A stretch of 64,000 nt of DNA from an uncultured Croceitalea sp. Lineage in GTDB: Bacteria; Bacteroidota; Bacteroidia; Flavobacteriales; Flavobacteriaceae. Of the stretch, positions 9,005 to 18,090 are shown piece after piece. The DNA lies in the NCBI GenBank assembly GCA_947495075.1, contig CANLXH010000001.1, forward strand, positions 1,178,001-1,242,000, read 5' to 3'. The notes beneath the pieces are model-generated. The model was not told the DNA's origin and did no database searches. It was given only the letters and a program-made list of their open reading frames with translations. A program made the position numbers and the translations under genes. Position 1 is the stretch's first letter, and the number at the start of each line of letters is the position of its first letter.

Positions 9005-9796
9005 ATGGATAAACAATTAATAATAAACCAATTAAAAGCACATAAAAAACAACCCTATTTAGACTATAGGTTAAAAAGAAACACAGAGGTTTTTACAGAT
9101 ACTTTGTTTTACACGCTTTTTGATATTAATACAGATGTTGAACAAAATTTAGACCTCTTACAAGCACAGTTCGACGAATTAGTAGACTTGGCTTGTTGGG
9201 AAACAAATAAGCCATGTAAAAGAGTCTGGGAAAACTATGTTGCAGAACTTCCTAGTATTTTAGAAAGACTAAACTTAGATGCAGAAGCAATCCTTAATTG
9301 CGACCCAGCATCCCTTTCTATACAAGAAGTTTATATGGCTTATCCAGGTTTTTATGCTATTGCTATCTACAGATTAGCAAATGTTTTATACAATGAAGGT
9401 TTTCCTCTAGTTCCTCGTTTGATGACGGAATACGCCCACAGGCAAACAGGGGTAGATATTAACCCTGGAGCAACAATAGGAGAATCTTTTTTTATTGACC
9501 ACGCAACAGGTGTAGTCATTGGGGAAACAGCTGTAATTAAAGACCATGTAAAATTATATCAAGGAGTTACTTTGGGCGCTTTATTTGTGAATAAGTCTTT
9601 GCAAAAGACTAAACGCCATCCAACTATAGAATCTAATGTAACTATTTATGCAAATGCTACTATTTTAGGCGGCGAAACTGTTATAGGTGAAAATTCAATC
9701 ATTGGAGGAAATGCTTGGCTTACCGAATCAGTACCTGCAAATTCTACTGTTTTTCATACTCCAGAAATTAAAATAAAGACCAAAGAAAATGTCTAA
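9005..9796 (+). CDS. cysE: Serine O-acetyltransferase
   Basis: Transfers acetyl from acetyl-CoA to serine, the first step of cysteine synthesis. The helical N-terminal domain is followed by a left-handed beta-helix with the family motifs DINPGATIG, FFIDHATGVVIGETA (catalytic His and Asp region) and YQGVTLGAL, then hexapeptide repeats through IIGGNAWL. I start at ATG 9005 (263 residues) rather than the in-frame TTG at 8996. The long N-terminal domain and short tail resemble the EpsC/SatA-type enzymes of many non-enteric bacteria. The 3' end overlaps cysM by 8 bases, so the two enzymes are coupled and may form a cysteine synthase complex. Confidence 0.93.
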   Translation: MDKQLIINQLKAHKKQPYLDYRLKRNTEVFTDTLFYTLFDINTDVEQNLDLLQAQFDELVDLACWETNKPCKRVWENYVAELPSILERLNLDAEAILNCDPASLSIQEVYMAYPGFYAIAIYRLANVLYNEGFPLVPRLMTEYAHRQTGVDINPGATIGESFFIDHATGVVIGETAVIKDHVKLYQGVTLGALFVNKSLQKTKRHPTIESNVTIYANATILGGETVIGENSIIGGNAWLTESVPANSTVFHTPEIKIKTKENV

Positions 9797-10673
9797 AAGC
9801 ATCTTAGATTTAATAGGAAATACCCCTTTGGTAAAGTCAAGGGTTTTAAATACCAACACTAACGTAGACTTATATTTTAAATTGGAGGGACACAACCCAG
9901 GAGGAAGTGTAAAAGACCGCCCCGCGTTAAATATGATAAAAAACGGATTAGAACGCGGAGATTTCACAAAAGAATCTAAACTCATCGAAGCTACAAGTGG
10001 AAATACTGGTATTGGATTAGCGATGGTAGCCAGAGTGTATGGTTTGGATATTGAACTCGTCATGCCAGAAAATTCTACTAAGGAACGCATACAGACCATG
10101 CGTGCCTATGGTGCAAAAGTCACCCTAACTTCAGCAGATATTGGTATAGAAGGTGCTCGTGATTATGCTGAAAATAAAGTGAAGCATGAAGGTTTTATCA
10201 TGCTCAATCAATTTGCGAATTCTGATAATTGGCGAGCACATTACCATACTACTGGACCAGAAATTTGGAGAGATACTGATGAAAAAATCACTCATTTTGT
10301 GTCTAGTATGGGTACTACAGGTACTATTACGGGCGCCTCTACTTTTTTTAAGGAACAAAGCTCGGGTATTAAAATTATTGGAGTACAACCAGAAGAAGGT
10401 TCTCGAATACCAGGCATACGAAAATGGTCTCCAGAGTATGTGCCAAGCATCTATGACTCCAGTAAAGTAGATGATATTCTGTATGTAAACCAAAAAGAAG
10501 CTGCAGTAATGGCGAAGCGATTGGCAAAAGAAGAAGGCATCTTTTCTGGTATGAGTAGCGGTGGTGCTGCTACAGTTGCTTTACGTATTACTCAACAATT
10601 AACGAAAGGGGTTGTGGTGTCTATCGTCTGTGATAGAGGCGACCGCTATTTATCTTCAGATTTGTTTGAGTGA
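9789..10673 (+). CDS. cysM: Cysteine synthase (O-acetylserine sulfhydrylase, CysM type)
   Basis: A PLP enzyme that replaces the acetyl group of O-acetylserine with sulfide (or another thiol) to give cysteine. PLP-binding Lys42 lies in NPGGSVKDR, the substrate loop is EATSGNTGIGLAM, and the phosphate-binding glycine loop is SSMGTTGTITG. The wording SSMGTTGTITG and the length (294 residues) fit the CysM branch better than CysK. It overlaps the end of cysE by 8 bases. A palindromic repeat starts 5 bases after the stop codon and may end transcription. Confidence 0.92.
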   Translation: MSKSILDLIGNTPLVKSRVLNTNTNVDLYFKLEGHNPGGSVKDRPALNMIKNGLERGDFTKESKLIEATSGNTGIGLAMVARVYGLDIELVMPENSTKERIQTMRAYGAKVTLTSADIGIEGARDYAENKVKHEGFIMLNQFANSDNWRAHYHTTGPEIWRDTDEKITHFVSSMGTTGTITGASTFFKEQSSGIKIIGVQPEEGSRIPGIRKWSPEYVPSIYDSSKVDDILYVNQKEAAVMAKRLAKEEGIFSGMSSGGAATVALRITQQLTKGVVVSIVCDRGDRYLSSDLFE

Positions 10674-10677
10674 TTTT

Positions 10678-10755
10678 TAGATTTTTTACATTTGTTCGAA
10701 ATGACTAAAATAACGCAGGGTCATTTCGAAATGAACAAAGTGATTGAGAAATCTA
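10678..10755. repeat. Dispersed imperfect palindromic repeat, copy 1
   Basis: Two arms face each other: the left (10678-10705) contains TTCGAAATGAC and the right (10720-10755) contains GTCATTTCGAA and ends GATTGAGAAATCTA, pairing with TAGATTTTTT at the far left. A second, related element is at 48998-49115. Both lie directly downstream of one gene and between convergent genes. Elements with this GTCATTTCGA...GAGAAATC wording are, to my recollection, frequent in flavobacterial genomes. It could act as a transcription terminator or be a REP/MITE-like mobile remnant. Confidence 0.8.
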
Positions 10756-11033
10756 ATAAAATTCTCCTTACCTATTCAAAACTTTCTTACAATCTCTTAT
10801 AGAAGAATTTGGTATAGATTCTATAAACCAGTAACCTCGTTATCAGTAGCTAAAATATATTAAAATTCAGATTAACTTAACGTTGTAGCTAATGTCACAC
10901 CCATTTTTTTCCTCGTCTTTGTCTTCCTGTTTTGATTCAAACTAAAACTTAATTAATAATTGAGAAACTACTATCATTTATCAATAATAACTAGTACATC
11001 GTAAACATGCGAGCTAAACCGATATCAAAAGCT
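10756..11033. other. Non-coding gap with no recognised feature
   Basis: After the palindromic repeat, the remaining 278 bases up to the convergent hydrolase gene hold no reading frame worth calling, no tRNA-like fold and no clear terminator. It may be decayed sequence. Confidence 0.6.
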
Positions 11034-11828
11034 TTACTTTAATGCGATATCAATATTAGCCGTATAGGCTTTAAAGTTTATCAAGTCATTATGACCGCCA
11101 CCCTTCACAGTTATAAATTCTTTTTTGCCAGTAGCTAGTCTAAACAGTTTTTTACCTGATTCATAAGGCACTACAGCATCTTCTGTGCCATGAAAAATGG
11201 TTGTAGGACAGGTTACTGCTGTGATGTATTTATTAGATTCAAACTTATATTTCAATAACCACTTCACGGGCAGCACTGGAAATCGTTTTTGGGCGACTTG
11301 CAACAAATTATAAAAAGGAGTTTCCAGTACTAATTTCGTAGGCTTGTTTTTAGATGCAGTATAGGTAGCTATGGAACAACCCAGAGAACGTCCGTAGACA
11401 ATAAGCTCATCTTCATTATAATTTTCTAGGGCGTAATCATAGAATAGTTGGGCATCTTTAAATAGTGCTGTTTCACTAAGCTTGCCCGTGCTTTTGCCAT
11501 AGGTCCTGTAATCCATAACAATAACATCATATTTTTTTTGAGCAAAAAAAGTTACTATTTCTCCCCAGCGTGATAAATCGCCTGCATTCCCATGAAAATA
11601 AAGAATAACCCCTTTTGGGTTTTCACACTTAAAATGGAGTCCGTTTAGTTTTGCTCCGTCTTCAGCGGTTAAAAAGAACTCCTCAAAAGGTTCTGAAAAA
11701 CTGTATATATAATCTTGAGGCAACTCTGAGGGTAGAAAAATGATTTTTTCTTGAAGAAAATAAAGCATGGTAGTTAATAAAAGGTATAGGATTATAAGGA
11801 CGCGCCCTATTCGTTTAAATTTTGGCAT
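11034..11828 (-). CDS. Alpha/beta hydrolase, membrane-anchored (copy 2 of tandem pair)
   Basis: 264 residues. An N-terminal hydrophobic helix (about 7-24) is followed by an alpha/beta hydrolase fold of the YfhR/BEM46 type. The oxyanion region is LYFHGNAGD. The nucleophile lies in YGRSLGCS, the acid in GTEDAVVPY and the histidine in GGGHND, so the triad looks intact. The start overlaps the 3' end of the upstream paralogue by 14 bases. Substrate unknown; an anchored serine esterase or thioesterase is the safest description. Confidence 0.85.
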   Translation of the reverse strand: MPKFKRIGRVLIILYLLLTTMLYFLQEKIIFLPSELPQDYIYSFSEPFEEFFLTAEDGAKLNGLHFKCENPKGVILYFHGNAGDLSRWGEIVTFFAQKKYDVIVMDYRTYGKSTGKLSETALFKDAQLFYDYALENYNEDELIVYGRSLGCSIATYTASKNKPTKLVLETPFYNLLQVAQKRFPVLPVKWLLKYKFESNKYITAVTCPTTIFHGTEDAVVPYESGKKLFRLATGKKEFITVKGGGHNDLINFKAYTANIDIALK

Positions 11829-12690
11829 TTGTTGGTTTTGATGAGTGCTGGACGTGTATACTAGAACCTTTTAAATCCACTATTTTAGGTCTAGAATTCA
11901 CTATTTCCGAAAGCATTTGATGGTACGATTCAAAAGTATTTAAATTTTTATGTCCGCCACCAATTACAGTATGTAGCGTCGTGCTTTTGGGTTTGATTCG
12001 AGATAGTTTTACGCTTGTTTTGTAAGGTATTAATTTATCGTCTGTACCATGAATAATGTGAATAGGACACTTTACATACTTTAACCATTTGTAGGTAGGC
12101 ATGGGGAATTTAATCAATAATGAAAGTGGCATAAATGGAATATACTTTTTAGCAACCTTGCTTAAACTGTAGTAAGGAGCATCTAAAATGAGCATTCTAG
12201 GGTTGTTCATAGAAGCCAGTTTGGTTGCAAAACCAGAACCTAATGACCTGCCATACAGAATGATGTATTTCTCAGAAACATTATCCTTTATTTTGTTATA
12301 AACAACCTGCATATCACGTTTTACAGCCTTTTGAGTTCTTCGACCCGTACTTTTTCCAAATCCACGATAATCTACCATGATAACATCATATCCATGTCGA
12401 GTAAAGTCAACGGCAAACTTACCCCAGCCTTTTATACTCTTAGAGTTTCCTTTTAAATAGAACACAATTCCTTTTGGGTTTTTAGCTTTAAAACGAAGTC
12501 CATTTATGATAGCACCATCCCTTGTTTCAATATTATATTCCTCTGTTTCTTGGTTTTCATAGTAAAACTGAAAGTCTTTCGAAAGTTTCTCTGGCTTAAA
12601 CAGAAAGTAGTCCTGCAAAAAATACAATAGTATGCTAATAAGCACATAGGCTATCAAAACAATACTCAAAATATAAAGTACCTGTTGCAC
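11815..12690 (-). CDS. Alpha/beta hydrolase, membrane-anchored (copy 1 of tandem pair)
   Basis: 291 residues, paralogous to the following gene, with the same layout: hydrophobic N-terminus (about 5-28), nucleophile in YGRSLGSG, acid in GTDDKLIPY, histidine in GGGHKNL. It differs at the oxyanion region, where the usual HGN motif reads YLKGNSKS; the conserved His is replaced by Lys. It also carries a longer tail of about 25 residues. Tandem duplication with divergence is likely; the changed oxyanion loop may mean altered substrate or weak activity. Confidence 0.83.
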   Translation of the reverse strand: MQQVLYILSIVLIAYVLISILLYFLQDYFLFKPEKLSKDFQFYYENQETEEYNIETRDGAIINGLRFKAKNPKGIVFYLKGNSKSIKGWGKFAVDFTRHGYDVIMVDYRGFGKSTGRRTQKAVKRDMQVVYNKIKDNVSEKYIILYGRSLGSGFATKLASMNNPRMLILDAPYYSLSKVAKKYIPFMPLSLLIKFPMPTYKWLKYVKCPIHIIHGTDDKLIPYKTSVKLSRIKPKSTTLHTVIGGGHKNLNTFESYHQMLSEIVNSRPKIVDLKGSSIHVQHSSKPTNAKI

Positions 12691-12902
12691 GCGTATAATT
12701 TTCTTGAAAATACAAAAAACTACAGTATCATAATTCCGATATCTAATTCCATTCTATGTATCAGTGGCATCTTCAACTTCCTCGACACCTTGCTCTATAT
12801 TAACATCACATAAATTTTATGGCCACTTTTGGGGAATGCCTGTCTACAAGAATAGTAAACCAACACTCTTAATATAAGGATATAGCAAAATTTGTCAAGT
12901 GA

Positions 12903-12933
12903 TTTAGCAGTATTAACATAATACTGTACTAAA
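12903..12933 (-). terminator. Inverted repeat at the 3' end of corA
   Basis: CAGTATTA and TAATACTG pair perfectly around a 3-base loop (12908-12926). The stem extends with TTTAG/CTAAA after a small bulge, and the outer arm includes the corA stop codon. There is no good U-run after it, so a factor-independent terminator is uncertain; it may protect the 3' end of the message. Confidence 0.4.
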
Positions 12934-14017
12934 GCCAATCTTTTTTCTTAAAGTAAATTAGTAAGCCTAGAAAGATGAGAATAAAGACTGCCCATAAATA
13001 ATAGTATCCGTTTGCTGTACGTAGTTCGGGCATATTGTCAAAATTCATTCCATAGATGCCCGCAATAAACGTCAAGGGAATAAAAATGGAAGCGATGACG
13101 GTCAATACTTTCATGACCTCGTTCATTTTATTGCTCATATTGGTCATATACATTTCCATTAAGCTGGTAGACATTTCTCTATAAAGCACAATGTCTTCAT
13201 TAATTTCTAAGCAATGATCAAAAGTATCTTTTAAAAATAGTTTGGTTTCTTTAGATATTAACTGATGTTCTGACTGAATTAAACGGTTGACCAATTCTTT
13301 CACAGGAAAAATCCATTTACGTATTCTTAAAATCTCTTTTTTTAAATACTGAATTTTTCGAGCGGATTCTTTTTGTGGATTGTTATAAACTTCGTCTTCT
13401 AGTAGCTCTAACTTATTCTTTATATCATCGAGAACTATAAAATAATGGTCCACTATTGCATCAAGCAAGGCGAAAAACAAATAATCTGCTCCTCTACTAC
13501 GTATTCTACCAAACTTATTTTCAATGCGCTTAATCACTTCACCAAAAACATCATCATCTGTTTCTTGAAAAACTACTACTGTGTTTTTAAACAGTGTAAG
13601 CGCAACATGTTCTACAACTAATTGATGATTTTCATCAAGATAAAGCATTTTAAAAATCCCAAAAACATAATCCTCATACTCATCTATTTTTGGCCGTTGT
13701 AAGGTGTCTACTAAATCTTCTAGAATAAGATTATTAAGATTAAACTGTTTTCCAATGTTTGCAATGGCAATCTCGTCTGTTAAACCAACAACATCTATAA
13801 AAGCTGTTAGTCCTTTAGTTGGTTCTGTTGTTATTTGTTCTTTGGTTACAAAATATTCATTTTCATTATAGCTTATAGTGGAGACCTTTGTTACTTGCTC
13901 TTTTCGGTTTCCAATGTAGTTAATTGCGCCGGGAGCTTTCCCTAATTTAGATTTAGACCTATGATTTTTCTTAATTTTTGGCTTTGGTAGATTCTTTTGC
14001 ATTCTTGGCAACTGCAA
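12929..14017 (-). CDS. corA: CorA-family magnesium/cobalt channel
   Basis: 362 residues, normal for CorA. A large cytoplasmic N-terminal alpha/beta domain is followed by a long helix and two C-terminal transmembrane segments (about 302-321 and 340-357). The selectivity motif GMN is at residues 323-325 (IYGMNFDNMPEL), with the MPEL loop that follows it in many members. It forms a pentameric inner-membrane channel for Mg2+ (Co2+ or Ni2+ in some members). The first 30 residues are basic and not conserved in type. A good promoter match lies at 14073-14103. Confidence 0.93.
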   Translation of the reverse strand: MQLPRMQKNLPKPKIKKNHRSKSKLGKAPGAINYIGNRKEQVTKVSTISYNENEYFVTKEQITTEPTKGLTAFIDVVGLTDEIAIANIGKQFNLNNLILEDLVDTLQRPKIDEYEDYVFGIFKMLYLDENHQLVVEHVALTLFKNTVVVFQETDDDVFGEVIKRIENKFGRIRSRGADYLFFALLDAIVDHYFIVLDDIKNKLELLEDEVYNNPQKESARKIQYLKKEILRIRKWIFPVKELVNRLIQSEHQLISKETKLFLKDTFDHCLEINEDIVLYREMSTSLMEMYMTNMSNKMNEVMKVLTVIASIFIPLTFIAGIYGMNFDNMPELRTANGYYYLWAVFILIFLGLLIYFKKKDWL

Positions 14018-14072
14018 TTATGAGTATATTAGATTAAAGATACATTATAATATTTGTGAATAAATTATGTAA

Positions 14073-14103
14073 CAAAAGTAAAGTCTAACAATCTAATTAT
14101 CAA
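14073..14103 (-). promoter_or_regulatory. Bacteroidota-type promoter for corA
   Basis: On the minus strand TTG (14103-14101) and TACTTTTG (14080-14073) are separated by 20 bases, matching TTG-N(17-23)-TAnnTTTG in both elements. Transcription would start near 14066, about 50 bases before the corA ATG. Confidence 0.5.
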
Positions 14104-14118
14104 TCAAAATCATCCATC

Positions 14119-15342
14119 ATGCCATCAATCAAAAATACACAACAAACTAAAAGAATTGAAATTATTGACGCCTTAAGAGGGGTTGCTCTTGCTGGAATAG
14201 TAATTTGCCATGTTGTAGAAAATTATATTGGTGCACAACCTCCAGGGTCATTTAACGAAGCAGTTCATCAAGGTCTTGCTGATGACATCGTAGATGGTTT
14301 TATTGGAATTTTTTTAAGAGGAAAGTTTATTGCTTTGTTCTCGTTTTTATTTGGACTTAGCTTTTTTATTCAGATGGATAATGCCAACCGAAAAGGAAGC
14401 TATTTCGGCGGACGGTTTTTATGGCGCTTATTACTATTATTAGCCATTGGTTTTGTCCATAGCTTATTTTACAGAGGGGATATTTTAACGGTTTATGCGG
14501 TTCTTGGTATATTATTAATTCCGTTTTACAAAGTTCCAAATAAATGGGTTTTGAGTATTTCTACCATACTATTTTTCGGAGCTGCAAGGTTTTTGATTTT
14601 TTATCTAACCGGAGGTGAAGGAATTTTTAGTGAGATGGATATGAATCCTGACAACCCAAAGATTCAGACCTATTATGATATCTTAAAAAATGGTTCTTTA
14701 TGGGATGTTTTTGTCACTAATGCCACGGAAGGTCATATAGATAAGGCTGAATTTCAATATGGGCTTTTCGGAAGGGGTTACTTCACATTTGCTTTTTTTC
14801 TGATTGGTTTGTTTGTAGGGCGTTCAGGTTTTTTCAAACGAATTCATGAAGAAAAAAGGCTTACCAAAAATATTTTGATTTATGCGTCGATTATATTGGT
14901 ACTATCACTAGTAGGTATGAGTGCGGCTTTTATGAGCATGGGTGAGAATTTTAATATGAAAAGTTGGAATGCGATGTTGGGGTTTACTGCTATGGACATT
15001 AGTAATGCGGCAATGACACTAATTTATATAGCTTTATTTATAATTATTTACCGTAAAAGTAAAGGACAGAAATGGTTGAATAAGTTTGTTCCGTATGGAA
15101 GAACTGCACTTACCAACTACGTATCACAAAGTGTTGTTTTTACCTTTATTTTATTTGGTTGGGGACTTGGACTTATAGGAGAACTTAGACAAGTATATAC
15201 TTTTCTACTCGCTATTGTGTTTATAACCTTACAAATGTGGCTAAGCAAAGTATGGCTAAAATACTTTTACTACGGCCCACTTGAATGGTTATGGCGAAGT
15301 TTAACCTTCTTCAAAATTATGCCGCTCAAAAGAAAAAACTAG
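14119..15342 (+). CDS. DUF418 family membrane protein (YeiB-like)
   Basis: 407 residues with about nine hydrophobic segments. The N-terminus has RIEIIDALRGVALAGI, shared with acyltransferase-3/YeiB-type membrane proteins. The C-terminal DUF418 domain carries VPYGRTALTNYVSQSVV. Members are polytopic inner-membrane proteins, some suggested to be transporters or membrane acyltransferases; function is not established. It is divergent from corA and ends 3 bases before the convergent MoxR-like gene. Confidence 0.88.
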   Translation: MPSIKNTQQTKRIEIIDALRGVALAGIVICHVVENYIGAQPPGSFNEAVHQGLADDIVDGFIGIFLRGKFIALFSFLFGLSFFIQMDNANRKGSYFGGRFLWRLLLLLAIGFVHSLFYRGDILTVYAVLGILLIPFYKVPNKWVLSISTILFFGAARFLIFYLTGGEGIFSEMDMNPDNPKIQTYYDILKNGSLWDVFVTNATEGHIDKAEFQYGLFGRGYFTFAFFLIGLFVGRSGFFKRIHEEKRLTKNILIYASIILVLSLVGMSAAFMSMGENFNMKSWNAMLGFTAMDISNAAMTLIYIALFIIIYRKSKGQKWLNKFVPYGRTALTNYVSQSVVFTFILFGWGLGLIGELRQVYTFLLAIVFITLQMWLSKVWLKYFYYGPLEWLWRSLTFFKIMPLKRKN

Positions 15343-15345
15343 CTA

Positions 15346-16842
15346 TTATAAATCGCTTATATAACTACCATATAAATCTTTAAAACGAACACCATCAGAA
15401 AAACGATACTTACTAAGCTTTTTATGGGCCACTAATCCCCACAGAACAAGTTCTTTTATGAAATAAGTTTCTGTTTTATCTAAATCTGGATGATACTCTT
15501 TCAGTAGACTATTCAATGGAGAGATAGCGTCTAACTTTTCTTGATAAACTTTATCGTCATCTTCATCTAGAAGCTCAAAGCCTCCCTGATCAAAAAACCA
15601 AGCTGCGATGCCATCATAAGGTGTTTCTGCATCTTTACGTTCCAACTTATTTATTTTTGGGAATAGCGTAGGAAACATGGTTTTAATAGCTTCTTCGATT
15701 AAGGTTTCTGCTACAAAGCCAGCACCTTCTTGTTCTCCCTCGTAAACCAATTCTATTTTACCAGTAATCGCAGGTACCACACCCATAAAATCACTTAAAC
15801 GAATATTAGTTTTTTTCTCACCCGACAATAATATTCTGCGCTCGGCGGTACTTAACAAGTTTTCAAATGCTGTAATGCTCATACGGGCACTTACGCCACT
15901 CTTGGCATCTACGTATTCGCTATCTCGGGCTTCAAAACTAATTTGTTCCAATAAATCCATCGCTAATTCAGGTACATGAACTAAATTGGACTGTCTTGCA
16001 TCGAGTCTGGCCTCTTGTTTTGTTATTCTTTTTGCTATGGCAATATCTTCAGGGTAATGAGTTAATATCTGAGAGCCTATTCTATCCTTCAACGGAGTAA
16101 CAATACTACCTCTATTAGTATAGTCTTCTGGATTTGCCGTAAAAATAAATTGCAAGTCTAAAGGTAGACGTAATTTAAATCCTCTTATTTGGATATCACC
16201 TTCTTGTAGAATATTAAATAGAGAGACTTGAATTCTTGCCTGCAAATCGGGCAATTCATTGATAACAAAGATGCAGCGATTTGCACGTGGTATCATACCA
16301 AAATGAATCACTCGGTCATCTGCATAACTTAATTTTAAATTTGCTGCTTTAATAGGGTCTACATCGCCAATTAAATCGGCAACTGTAACATCTGGCGTAG
16401 CTAATTTCTCATAAAAACGTTCATCTCTATGCAACCATGAGATTGGCATTTTATCTCCTTTTTCTTTGAGTAACTCTAAAGCATATCTGGAAATTGGATT
16501 TAATGGGTCATCATGAATTTCAGAATCTTCCACAACGGGAATAAATTCATCCAATAGATTTACCATCAGCCTTGCCAATCTGGTTTTTGCCTGACCTCTT
16601 AAGCCAAGTAAATTAATATTATGCCTTGACAAGATAGCACGTTCTAGTTCAGGTATTACAGAGTTTTCATAACCCCAAACTCCCTCAAAAACATTTTCTT
16701 TGTTTGTTATCTTTTTAATTAGATTGTCACGTAACTCATCTTTAATGCTTTTTGATTCGTAACCTGACTTTTTTAATTCCCCTAATGTTTTAATTTCTTG
16801 CTTTTTCAATCTCAACTTTTTTATAATAATTGCCTGTGGCAA
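15346..16842 (-). CDS. MoxR/ChlI-like AAA+ ATPase
   Basis: 498 residues. The Walker A motif is GLRGQAKTRLAR; the Walker B region reads CIFVINELPDL, followed by the sensor-type FTANPEDYTNRG. The sequence resembles the magnesium-chelatase ChlI/MoxR branch, whose members act with a VWA protein to insert metals or remodel protein complexes. The VWA partner lies directly upstream with a 5-base gap, so the pair is an operon. There is no porphyrin pathway here, so metal chelation into tetrapyrroles is unlikely; the client is unknown. The insert after Walker B and the long C-terminal region are typical of the larger members. Confidence 0.87.
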   Translation of the reverse strand: MPQAIIIKKLRLKKQEIKTLGELKKSGYESKSIKDELRDNLIKKITNKENVFEGVWGYENSVIPELERAILSRHNINLLGLRGQAKTRLARLMVNLLDEFIPVVEDSEIHDDPLNPISRYALELLKEKGDKMPISWLHRDERFYEKLATPDVTVADLIGDVDPIKAANLKLSYADDRVIHFGMIPRANRCIFVINELPDLQARIQVSLFNILQEGDIQIRGFKLRLPLDLQFIFTANPEDYTNRGSIVTPLKDRIGSQILTHYPEDIAIAKRITKQEARLDARQSNLVHVPELAMDLLEQISFEARDSEYVDAKSGVSARMSITAFENLLSTAERRILLSGEKKTNIRLSDFMGVVPAITGKIELVYEGEQEGAGFVAETLIEEAIKTMFPTLFPKINKLERKDAETPYDGIAAWFFDQGGFELLDEDDDKVYQEKLDAISPLNSLLKEYHPDLDKTETYFIKELVLWGLVAHKKLSKYRFSDGVRFKDLYGSYISDL

Positions 16843-16847
16843 TACGA

Positions 16848-18017
16848 TTATCCTTTTAATCTTTTTCTTCTATTGTTTTCGTAATCTTCAAAAATCATCT
16901 CTCCCAAACCTTTTAGACCAGTATAAAAAGCCTTTCCTTTATTAGCTTGAGTAAATTCCCTTATAAATTGCATGAGGTACGGGTCTTCTGCAATCATAAA
17001 AGTGGTAATAGGAATATGTAATTTTCTGGCTTGCGAGGCCATTGCATAACATTTCTCTACAATATACTCATCCAACCCTACGCTATTCTTATAATACGTA
17101 CCGTCTGGCATTCGCAGACAACTTGGTTTACCATCAGTAATCATAAAAATTTGCTTATTGGTATTACGTTTTCTTCTCAACATATCCATTGCTAATTGTA
17201 AGCCAGCTACGGTGTTGGTATGATAAGGCCCTACTTTTAGATAGGGTAAATCTTTTATTGGTATCGGCCATGCATCATTGCCAAAAACTAAAATGTCCAA
17301 CGTGTCTTTAGGGTACCTGGTTGTAATTAATTCTGCTAAGGCCATAGCCACTTTCTTTGCAGGTGTTATACGGTCTTCTCCATATAAAATCATACTATGA
17401 CTTATATCTATCATTAAAACCGTACTCATCTGGGCTTTATATTGGGTATCTTCTACAACCAGGTCACTTTCATCGAGTATAAAACTTCCAATACCGTGGT
17501 TTATTTGAGCGTTTTTTAAACTTTCGGTCATTGAGATTCTATCTAAACCGTCTCCATAGCGATATTCCCTAAACTCACCAGTGTGCTCATCTCCCCTACC
17601 TGATTTACCTGTTTTGTGATTTCCTGAACCGCTAAGCTTTATCTTCCCGAAAATTTGGTCTAATGCACGTTGGCGAATCATTCGTTCTAACTTCGCGGTT
17701 ATAGAGATAGTGCCATTGCCATCACCTTCGTCTCCTTCTTCACCCTCCTTGCTCATTTTTCCTCCGCCATCTTCAAATTCTTCTCGTATATATCCTTTTG
17801 CTTTTAAATCTTCAATAAAATCTTCAATGGTATACCCATCAGTAGTTAGCTCATATTCTTTATCCAATTCGCGCAACCAGTCGATAGCCTCATCAAAATC
17901 ACCTGATGTATGCGTGATGAGTTCTTGAAAAATCTCAAAAAGTTTTTCAAAGGGAGATAAGTTGGGAGCCTCGTAAGGTGTAAAACGAAATCCTTTTCTC
18001 GTATTCATAGCCATCAT
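16848..18017 (-). CDS. VWA-domain protein, partner of the MoxR-like ATPase
   Basis: 389 residues; three Met codons lie at the N-terminus (residues 1, 2 and 4), so the exact start is open. A charged N-terminal half with a Gly/Glu-rich stretch (about 95-115) precedes a von Willebrand A domain (about 200-385). The MIDAS motif is MIDISHSM (DxSxS), with the later Asp in MITDGKPS. It is cytoplasmic by appearance (no signal, no membrane helix). MoxR-VWA pairs work as ATPase plus metal-dependent adaptor, as in ChlI-ChlD or RavA-ViaA. I infer the same here; target unknown. Confidence 0.87.
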   Translation of the reverse strand: MMAMNTRKGFRFTPYEAPNLSPFEKLFEIFQELITHTSGDFDEAIDWLRELDKEYELTTDGYTIEDFIEDLKAKGYIREEFEDGGGKMSKEGEEGDEGDGNGTISITAKLERMIRQRALDQIFGKIKLSGSGNHKTGKSGRGDEHTGEFREYRYGDGLDRISMTESLKNAQINHGIGSFILDESDLVVEDTQYKAQMSTVLMIDISHSMILYGEDRITPAKKVAMALAELITTRYPKDTLDILVFGNDAWPIPIKDLPYLKVGPYHTNTVAGLQLAMDMLRRKRNTNKQIFMITDGKPSCLRMPDGTYYKNSVGLDEYIVEKCYAMASQARKLHIPITTFMIAEDPYLMQFIREFTQANKGKAFYTGLKGLGEMIFEDYENNRRKRLKG

Positions 18018-18090
18018 ATAAAATTAACACATTCTAAATTCATGAGTTAGGCTTTAAAGAAAACTTAACGCTTCTGTTTATGTTTGTATC

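Noticed and set aside
10131-10493. Antisense frame within cysM and same-strand frame at 10186-10470
   Set aside because: Both lie wholly within cysM and lack coding features.
12691-12907. Gap between the hydrolases and corA examined for small genes or RNA
   Set aside because: No frame, fold or repeat stood out apart from the corA inverted repeat.
18079-18086. TATGTTTG as promoter of the DUF1853 gene
   Set aside because: It would start transcription at or after the ATG at 18091 and has no -33 partner; probably chance.
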